64,000 nucleotides of DNA from Endobacterium cereale (GTDB taxonomy: Bacteria > Pseudomonadota > Alphaproteobacteria > Rhizobiales > Rhizobiaceae), in NCBI RefSeq assembly GCF_009617585.1, contig NZ_WIXI01000051.1:62001-126000 (forward strand). Reading direction: 5' to 3'. The position numbers were made by a program, and so were the translations under genes. The first letter of the stretch is position 1, and each line of letters opens with the position of its first letter. The notes under the pieces are model-generated. The model did no database searches, was not told the DNA's origin, and worked only from the letters and a program-made list of their open reading frames with translations. This document shows positions 9,103-16,200 of this stretch, in pieces.

Positions 9103-9795
9103 ATGATCAAAAACGCCGACCCAATTGCCGCTCTGCGCATCGAAACTCCGCCCGCAACCCTGCGTGAAATGGCCCTAGAGCGCATGCGCCGCGCCATTAT
9201 CAGCGGCGTGTTCGAGCCGGGAACCAGGCTGGTGGAGCGTACACTTTGCGATCAGCTGGGCGTTTCACGATCAGTGATCCGGGAAGTTATTCGCCATCTG
9301 GAGGCCGAAGGTCTGGTCGAAATGCTGGCCAAGCAGGGACCGATCGTTGCCCGACTGGAGTGGGATGACGCGCGGCAAATTTACGAGATCCGTGCAGCCC
9401 TTGAATCGACCGCTGTTGCTGATTGCGCACGCGTGGCCGATGAAAAAGTGAAGGCGGAACTGCGCCAGTCGCTCAACGAGCTGGACCGCACATCCCAGCA
9501 GAATTCGCCGCTGGGCATTCTCGATGCCACGACGAGTTTCTATCGCACGATATTCCACGCTGGCGGACATACAATTGCGTGGGACATCGTCACTCGCCTT
9601 AACAGCCGCATCTCGCGATTACGCGTCATGACCCTCTCGACACCAAATCGCACCACATCCGGCCCCAGCCAGATCCGTGAAATATTTGCACGCATCGAGA
9701 AGAATGAACCCGAGGCTGCGGCCGCGGCCTGCCGCGCACATGTTAAAGCAGCTGCGGCGATTGCCGAGAGCATTATCGGTGTCGACGTTACCTGA
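9103..9795 (+). CDS. GntR-family transcriptional regulator, FadR/FCD subfamily
   Basis: 230 residues from an ATG preceded by AAAGGAG. The N-terminal winged helix (residues about 20-85) contains RMRRAIISGVFEPGTRLVERTLCDQLGVSRSVIREVIRHLEAEGLVE, the GntR signature. The C-terminal FCD ligand-binding helical domain holds the metal-binding pattern (DATTSFYRTIFHAGGH and a later ACRAHV). It is transcribed away from the monooxygenase operon and very probably represses it until a pathway metabolite binds. The dyad in the shared promoter region supports this. Confidence 0.93.
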   Translation: MIKNADPIAALRIETPPATLREMALERMRRAIISGVFEPGTRLVERTLCDQLGVSRSVIREVIRHLEAEGLVEMLAKQGPIVARLEWDDARQIYEIRAALESTAVADCARVADEKVKAELRQSLNELDRTSQQNSPLGILDATTSFYRTIFHAGGHTIAWDIVTRLNSRISRLRVMTLSTPNRTTSGPSQIREIFARIEKNEPEAAAAACRAHVKAAAAIAESIIGVDVT

Positions 9796-9855
9796 TGCTC
9801 TCAAGGGGGATTGGACCGACAGCCCGAAGAATGCCGATGGTGGTATTGGCAGCAC

Positions 9856-9888
9856 GTTTAAGCACTTGAACGGAATCGAACCGCTGAC
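9856..9888 (-). repeat. tRNA 3'-end-like repeat, copy 1
   Basis: Read on the minus strand, this segment contains GGTTCGATTCC framed by short complementary arms, like the T-arm and 3' acceptor strand of a tRNA, but no matching 5' half precedes it. It aligns with 11994-12026 at about three quarters of 33 positions and in the same orientation. Together the two copies bracket the MFS/TetR module. They may be decayed attachment sites left by tRNA-targeting integration. Confidence 0.4.
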
Positions 9889-9995
9889 CCGTTGTTACTA
9901 TGCGCCAATGGGAGACATGGCTCCGCATTTCGGTCGCGGTCGTGTTTCGGCCCCATCGCTGCAACGATAGGACCGATCCATGTCTTCGTGAAGCG

Positions 9996-11207
9996 TCAGT
10001 GTCCCCCCACCTTTGCGTCGGAGGTGCGTGCACCCGGAGTAAATCCGCGCGCCTGTCCGGACCAGGCGATCAAAAGGGCGATGATCAGCAGAACGGTCAG
10101 CGCCCATGGAAACGCTGTGGGTCCATAGGCATCCAAAAGAACACCGCCCATGATTCCGCCGCCTGCGATGGCTCCATTCCAGGCGACGACGTTCATTGAC
10201 AGTGCAACATCTGCACCATCACCCGCGGTGTCTGCCAGGGCGGTTTGCAAGAGCGTTGCGGCGCCGCCGAATGTCAGGCCCCAAATGGCAACGCCACCAT
10301 ATATCGACCAAAACGACATCGAAACGATCCCGAAAAGCAGAGATACCAGTGCAAAGGCGGCCAGACTGGTCAACACGGTTACTCGCAGGAGACGGTCGAC
10401 CAGCTTTCCCGCCACCCAGATGCCGACGAGCGCAGCCAATCCAAATACCAAGAGAACAAGGTCGACCCGATCCTGCATCCCCGCCGACTGAACGAAGGGC
10501 GCGATATAGGTATAAAGGATGTTGTGAGCGAGCATCCATGCAACGACAACGGCAAGGACGGGTCGAACGCCGGGGGTCGAAAATACGCGAGGCAGGGGCA
10601 GTCGATCACCCTTCTTCTGGCCTGGGTAGTCCGGCACTTTCATCACGACCCAACCGATCAGGACCAATGTCAATATCGACATGATCCAAAAAGCGGTTCG
10701 CCAGCCGACCTGCGCACCAAGCCATGTCCCCATCGGCACGCCAAGCGACAGCGCGATCGGCGTTCCTACCATAGCGATCGCCATCGCCTTGCCCTGTTGA
10801 TGTGCAGGGACCATGCGTCGTGCATAGCCTGCCAAAAGGCTCCAGGCCAAACCAGCGGCGACGCCGGCAAAGAAACGTGCGACCAAGGTTAGCGTGTAGT
10901 TGGACGAAATCGCTGTCACAGAGTTGAAGATCAAAAACCCAATGATGGTGGACAGCAGGACTGTCCTGCGCCGCCAACTGCTTGTGGCAATGGTCAAAGG
11001 GATCGCCGCGAGCAGCGAACCGAGGGCGTAGACAGTCACCATCTGGCCAGCAAGGGATGGAGAAACGCCCAGACCCTCAGTGATCTGTGGCAGTAGCCCA
11101 GCGGGGAGCGTCTCTGTGAGAATGCAAATAAAGCCAGTCATCGCCAGTGCGAGTAACCCAGCAACAGGCAATCGTTGGGCGTCGTTTTCAGATCCGGTCG
11201 TTTTCAT
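9996..11207 (-). CDS. MFS drug-exporter-type transporter (DHA1 family)
   Basis: 403 residues with twelve predicted membrane helices. The loop between helices 2 and 3 and the motif LVARFFAGVAAGLAWSLLAGYARRMVP, together with GTPIALSLGVPMGTWLGAQVGWRTAFW, fit the DHA1 drug:proton antiporter group (AraJ/YdhP-like). It should export a small hydrophobic compound across the inner membrane. It is divergent from a TetR regulator, with a dyad in the gap, the classic repressor-controlled efflux arrangement. The substrate is unknown. The pair lies between tRNA-end-like repeats, so it may have been acquired as a unit. Confidence 0.92.
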   Translation of the reverse strand: MKTTGSENDAQRLPVAGLLALAMTGFICILTETLPAGLLPQITEGLGVSPSLAGQMVTVYALGSLLAAIPLTIATSSWRRRTVLLSTIIGFLIFNSVTAISSNYTLTLVARFFAGVAAGLAWSLLAGYARRMVPAHQQGKAMAIAMVGTPIALSLGVPMGTWLGAQVGWRTAFWIMSILTLVLIGWVVMKVPDYPGQKKGDRLPLPRVFSTPGVRPVLAVVVAWMLAHNILYTYIAPFVQSAGMQDRVDLVLLVFGLAALVGIWVAGKLVDRLLRVTVLTSLAAFALVSLLFGIVSMSFWSIYGGVAIWGLTFGGAATLLQTALADTAGDGADVALSMNVVAWNGAIAGGGIMGGVLLDAYGPTAFPWALTVLLIIALLIAWSGQARGFTPGARTSDAKVGGH

Positions 11208-11239
11208 TGATTTGATGAACCTTGATATGTGTATCGAGC

Positions 11240-11285
11240 GATCCAGATATCGATATCAAACACCCTTGGCAAGATATTCTGGATC
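11240..11285. promoter_or_regulatory. Dyads in the MFS/TetR divergent promoter region
   Basis: Two inverted arms, GATCCAGATAT (11240-11250) and ATATTCTGGATC (11274-11285), flank a 23-bp centre, and a perfect GATATCGATATC palindrome occupies 11246-11257. They sit between the divergent MFS and TetR genes and are the best candidates for the repressor's operator. The exact half-sites used cannot be fixed from one copy. Confidence 0.5.
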
Positions 11286-11318
11286 GAATAGTACAGAATA
11301 AATTCACGGAGGCACGTT

Positions 11319-11927
11319 ATGGCTCGAACGGGGCGACCAAGGGCGTTTGACAGAGACAAGGCACTGGATGCCGCGATGATCCTATTCTGGGAGCAGGGCT
11401 ATGAGCCGACCTCTCTCAATCAACTGAAAGCCGCGATGGGAGACATTTCTCCAGCAAGTTTTTATGCGGCCTTCGGGTCTAAGGAAGCCCTCTTCGACGA
11501 GGTCGTCCTGCGCTATCAGGCCTCCTACGGGCGCGTAACTGCAAGCCTAAAAAATGAGGCTCTGCCACCACGCGAAGCTATCGAGACGGCTCTGAGGCTT
11601 TCAGCAAGGATGCAAACCGACAAGACGCACCCGCCAGGATGCTTGATGATCTTGGGGGCCAACAACTGTGCGCCCGAAAATCGTCACGTAGATGATGTGC
11701 TCGCAGCTGACCGGATGCGAAATCGTGGGGGCATCGAAACCTGCATCAGGCGTGCGGTCGATGCAGGCGAGCTTGTCAGCACCACGAATGTACGTGGGTT
11801 GGCGACCCTGTTTCATACCTTTCTGATGGGTATCGCATTTGAAGCACGGGACGGTGCTGATGGCGGCGATATCAACGAAGCTGTGACAGCACTGATGCAG
11901 ATATGGGATCTGCACATGGCGATGTGA
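11319..11927 (+). CDS. TetR/AcrR-family repressor
   Basis: 202 residues. The N-terminal helix-turn-helix (residues 8-55) reads RAFDRDKALDAAMILFWEQGYEPTSLNQLKAAMG followed by SPASFYAAFGSKEALFDEVVLRY, the standard TetR DNA-binding domain. The C-terminal part is a helical ligand pocket of the TetR_C_33-like type. GGAGG precedes the ATG. It probably represses the divergent MFS exporter and itself through the dyads at 11240-11285. Confidence 0.92.
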   Translation: MARTGRPRAFDRDKALDAAMILFWEQGYEPTSLNQLKAAMGDISPASFYAAFGSKEALFDEVVLRYQASYGRVTASLKNEALPPREAIETALRLSARMQTDKTHPPGCLMILGANNCAPENRHVDDVLAADRMRNRGGIETCIRRAVDAGELVSTTNVRGLATLFHTFLMGIAFEARDGADGGDINEAVTALMQIWDLHMAM

Positions 11928-11993
11928 GAGTGGCCTGGGCAAAGGGGCCGTACTGGATGACTGCTTCGGGGCGACTGCAAACCAATTGGGTTT

Positions 11994-12026
11994 AGCTAAG
12001 CTTTTGAAGGGAATTGAACCTTCGAC
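11994..12026 (-). repeat. tRNA 3'-end-like repeat, copy 2
   Basis: Minus-strand reading gives GGTTCAATTCCCTTCAA ending in GCTTA, aligned in the same orientation with 9856-9888. As in copy 1, only the T-arm/acceptor side is recognisable, and in this copy the stem has a mismatch. It lies just before the rhs-core remnant, at the border between the efflux module and the T6SS effector island. The surrounding 11928-12160 interval otherwise holds nothing I can identify. Confidence 0.38.
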
Positions 12027-12160
12027 CAATGGCCCATTTCTGCTAAACATCAGATAATGCGTTGCATTTAGAGGGACGAAATGCTGGCGGTAGGCTGGCT
12101 ATGGAACTGTAATGCTTATCGATGGCTATAAGAGTGCGGGCGATCTTGGGCTAAAGTAAA

Positions 12161-12304
12161 GCCGGGGTGCCGTCAGCATAAAGCGGTGCCGTCTCGGCGA
12201 TGACATCGCCATCCCATAAATATGCCTCGCCGTGCGGGGTGGAGCGTGTCCTGTCCACGGCTCTGCGGTCGCGCGTTGACGCAGCGTCTCCACGGTCGCC
12301 GGCC
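12161..12304 (-). pseudogene. Duplicate fragment of the rhs core
   Basis: Bases 12161-12238 match 14045-14122 inside the rhs gene with only about three differences, and the similarity continues with small deletions to 12304 (equivalent of 14212). The fragment lies in the same orientation, is short, and carries no open frame into a toxin tip. Rhs loci commonly exchange their C-terminal toxin tips through such displaced core copies, so this is a recombination scar or the remains of an orphan rhs-CT cassette. Confidence 0.85.
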
Positions 12305-12311
12305 GGTGATT

Positions 12312-12713
12312 TCATAATTCATAGGACTTCGCCAGCAACAGAAGATCCTCTGTAACCGGATCGTCGCCATAGCCTGCGGCAGAAAGCGCCTGAAAGGACT
12401 GGACGAAAAATGAGTTACATGCCGCGAACAACTCTGCGCGGCTATACTCTCCAGAAAACCCCAGGTAATCAATATAAATAAAACTTCCTTTGGTTTTGCA
12501 ATTAAATAGAGATCCTCCTTCGAAATAGTAAGATAAAGATTTATTTTCCCTTACAGAACGAAGCATGCGATCGAAGCAGTCTGAAGCTCCTATATACAAA
12601 ATGTACATCTGTCTATTATGTAAAATTCCAGACATTTTTCCATTATCTGAAAATTGTATAAATCCAAGTGAATACGGATCAACTTCGTCGCTAATAGACT
12701 TGATGGAGATCAT
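12312..12713 (-). CDS. Candidate second immunity protein, unrecognised family
   Basis: About 133 residues from MISIKSISDEVDPYSLG; the frame is open 78 bp further upstream (to 12791) and no start has a convincing ribosome site, so the start is uncertain. The product is rich in aromatic residues and has no signal peptide or membrane helix. The segment is markedly A+T-rich compared with the rhs core. Its place between an immunity-like gene and an rhs-core remnant is what one expects of an immunity gene retained from an earlier toxin tip. I do not recognise the family. Confidence 0.55.
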   Translation of the reverse strand: MISIKSISDEVDPYSLGFIQFSDNGKMSGILHNRQMYILYIGASDCFDRMLRSVRENKSLSYYFEGGSLFNCKTKGSFIYIDYLGFSGEYSRAELFAACNSFFVQSFQALSAAGYGDDPVTEDLLLLAKSYEL

Positions 12714-12822
12714 CTTCTTACCTGCTTCTGAGATCGGAAACATCGATCGAGCGCATTTTTTCTGCTCCCTCTGCGGATAACAGATCGCCATGGCAGAATA
12801 TTACCTACACTCACGCCCTAAC

Positions 12823-13239
12823 TCATTTATCTTTGGTGGAGAGCGGGGTGTCTCTGTCCTTGAAAAATTCGTCGTAGATGCGATTAAAAAGGTACTTGAG
12901 CGCGCCTTCGTCCTCCGGCAACCCAAAAAGGTAGGCTGCTGCTTCATTCAAATCATCTACATCTTCTACGCTTGGTGGGTTTTCAATAAGGAATTCAAGA
13001 GCTTCTTTGTGCATTTTAAAAGATGCTTGGTTCATAACTTGCATGTGCGGGATGACAAACATCTCAATGATTTTATCGATAATTGCATAGCTATCACTAC
13101 TCTTCTCGAGCTCTTGAAAGTATTGGTATATGTAATCCTCGTCGTAATTACTGATTGCTGTAATATACATGGCGCTATGAGCGCTGTATGCATCCCGTTT
13201 TTCCAATTCTTGCTCCAAATCTGCGGTCGATAGATTCAT
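12823..13239 (-). CDS. Probable immunity protein for the Rhs toxin tip
   Basis: 138 residues, acidic and predicted mostly helical, beginning MNLSTADLEQELEKRDAYSA. Its ATG lies 3 bp after the rhs stop codon, the normal position of a cognate immunity gene. The low G+C content matches the toxin tip rather than the rhs core. It has no signal peptide, so it would act in the cytoplasm, which suggests a cytoplasmic toxin target. The family was not recognised; assignment rests on position and composition. Confidence 0.72.
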   Translation of the reverse strand: MNLSTADLEQELEKRDAYSAHSAMYITAISNYDEDYIYQYFQELEKSSDSYAIIDKIIEMFVIPHMQVMNQASFKMHKEALEFLIENPPSVEDVDDLNEAAAYLFGLPEDEGALKYLFNRIYDEFFKDRDTPLSTKDK

Positions 13240-13242
13240 TTT

Positions 13243-16200
13243 TCATTTCAATGGGAATATTGTCATCAAGTTCCCGCTCGGGTCAAAATACGCCCGCACG
13301 GTGTCCGACGTAAAGTATTGCGTGCCACCTTTAAGATATCCTTCGCCCATCGGTCGCCCCATAGGGATATCAATGCGTCCTTGTGGGTTTTGCTTATACA
13401 TTGCGATTGCTCGCTTGGCCGCATCCAACTGGTCTGAATGGGTGTAAAAACGAGAAGAGGGCACTGGCTTTCCAACCTTCTTATCTGGCGTGAATCCTGT
13501 CTGGGCCCGGATCTGCTGGTCTTTCAATGTCGTCTGTGCACCATGGCGATCCAGAAAATGCGAGTCTGGTCCCTGCTGCGTTTGTAGCGCATCCAACTCT
13601 TGAAGGACCTGACACTTTGCAAGCCCCAGCGGGTCCATCCAGGCGGTCGGTCCATCGACATAGCCCTGAGGCCGGACGCCACCCTCCAGGCCGATCGGGT
13701 CCGGCGAGAGATATTGTCCGGCGTCGGGGTCATAGACGCGGTGACGGTTGTAGCAGAGACCGCTCTCCGCATCCTGCCACTGCCCCGGAAAACCGATCGG
13801 GCAAAGTGCGTCGCCGGCCTCATGATCCCCGTCATCTTTGGCTGCAATCCCCGCTATCTGCCTGGCGCGCGTGCCGCCCCAGAGCCAGTGCGCTCGGGAC
13901 CAGATCCGTTCTCCCGTCCCGTCGTAAAGCTCGCGCGGCGTGCCGAGAGGATCGGTGACGACGTGATGAACGCCCTCGGCACTCTGGCGGGCCAGCGGGC
14001 GAAAGCCGCCGGGCTCGTAGTGCCAGGAGACTGCGGCTTCCCAGGCCGGGGTGCCGTCAGCATAAAGCGGTGCCGCCTCGGCGATGACATCGCCATCCCA
14101 CAAATACGCCTCGCCGTGCTGGGCGGGGCGTGTCCCGCCCACCTTACCGACGCCTTTGACGGGTTGACCCTGCGCTCGCGCGTTGTCGCAGCGTTTCCAC
14201 AGTCGCCGGCCGAACGGATCGCTGCCATAGCGCCAGCGCGCACCTTCCGGCGTATCGCACCAGATGAGGCGGTCGAGGGCGTTCCAGCCAAACCGCCAGA
14301 CTTTTGGGCGAAAGCCGTTCCGCTCCACCCGCCGCTCGATCACCCTGCCCTGATCGTCATGGGTCAGCAGAATGCGCTTGCCGGCCGGCCCACGCGCAGC
14401 CCTTACCTTGCCTCCGGCACTCCTCAGCCACGGCGAGAGCGAACGGCCTTCCGGCTCACCCGCCAACGCCGTGTCGGAGGCGGCCACATCATGCGCCGCG
14501 TCATATTCGAACCGCTCGATCTCGACCCGCTCGCCAGCGAGACCGAAGAAGCCCGCGGCAAGATCCTGTGGCGACGGCAACCCCTCGCCATGGCGGGCCT
14601 CGCTCACCTGGCCATTGTTATCATAGCTGTAGCGCGTACCGCCCCATAACGGATCGCTGACGCTCAAGGGCTCGAAAGCCTTGTTCCAGCCGTATTGCCG
14701 CTCGAAGGGTGCTGCTCCTCGCGTGGCAACACTTTGTCGGGTTAGCTGGCCTGCAGTGTCGAACACCTGGCGCAGGGCAAAATCACCTGCGATCCGCCCG
14801 GTCTCACGGCCAAGCGCGTCGCGCTGGAAGGCAATTGCCTCCGTGAGTCCGGCATTAGCGTCAGAACCGCCGCCCGACAGGGTCAATTCGCTCAAAGCGC
14901 CAAGTGGATCATAGGCATAGGCGGCGAGTGAGCCACCAATCCGACGCTCGGTACGGCGGCCAAGAGCGTCGTAGCCGTGCTCCACAACGCGCCCGTTGAC
15001 CTCTTCCGTCACGATCCGACCAGCCTCATCACGGGTGAATCGAACCGTCGCCTCCTCGTTGTCGGCGCCCAACAGTCGGCCTGCGCCGTCATAGGAGAAG
15101 CGTTCGCGAGTCTGCGGCGGATGCATGTCCGAGGCCTCCCCCGGCTGATAACCACAACGTTCAGTCAGAAGGCCAGCCGCGTCATAGGCGAAGGTGACGC
15201 AGGATCCGTCACCATTGGTCTGCCGGATCACTCGGCCCGCCACATCACGCTCGTAGCGGATCGTACGCTCGTCGAAATCAGTCTCTGCAATAACCCGCCC
15301 GGCCGCGTCGCGTTCATAGGTGAACCGCCGTCCATTCGCATTGTCGATACGAACGAGATCGCCACGCACATCGTAGGTGAGCGACAGCTTGCCGCCGAGC
15401 GGGTCCGTTACCGAGAGAAGCTGATCGAAAGGACCGTAGGCATATTGAGTCACCCGCCCTTCGCCATCGGTCACATCGACGGTCTCGCCCTCGCTGTCGA
15501 ACCGGCGGCTGAGGGTGACGCCGTCAGGCCGGACAACTTGTGCCGGCGTATCGAAAGGCGCGCCGTTCGTCTCGCTATAGGCGTAGGTGGTGCGCGTGCC
15601 CAGCGGATCGATCACACTGGTTACACGACCGAACGGATCGTCGCGCCGCAGTCGCGTCACGCCACCGGCGGCATCGATGATCGCAATCAGCCGGTGGCGG
15701 GCATCATACTCGCACCGCTCGGTGGTTCCATCCGGCCTAAGGGTCGCAGCCAACCTGCCCGCTGTCGTCCAATCATGACGCGTGATCGCGCCGTTGGGAT
15801 CGATTGCTTCTATGACCCGCCCAGCGTCGTCGCGGGTGAAACGCCAGCCGTCGCCGGCACCGGCAAGAGAGACCGCCTGCAATCGCCCCGGCCCGTCCCA
15901 GCGCAACCGCGTTCTGCGCCCCTCCGCATCTATGAGTTCGGAAAGATTTCCGTCGATATCCCACGCATAACGTGTCGTGTGCCCCAGTGGGTCAACTGTC
16001 GCCGTGCGATAGTGCCCGGCGTAACTGTGGCGTATCTCGTTGCCGAGCGCATCGGTCTCGGCCAGGATGTTTTCGTCAGCGTCGTAGTCGGAGCGCTCCG
16101 CGGTATCTCCGCCGCCCGCACGATAATGAGTGCGCCGCGTTGCGGGATCGTATGAAAAGCAATCGTTATGGAAAGGTCCGTTCGTTTCGGTTTTCAGTAC

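Noticed and set aside
9867..9880. GAAC-N6-GAAC, similar to a LexA box
   Set aside because: The alphaproteobacterial box needs a 7-bp spacer; this match is part of the tRNA-end-like repeat and is not placed at a promoter.
9856..9945. A possible complete tRNA gene on the minus strand
   Set aside because: Only a T-arm/acceptor-like 3' part is seen; no complementary 5' acceptor, D-arm or anticodon arm precedes it.
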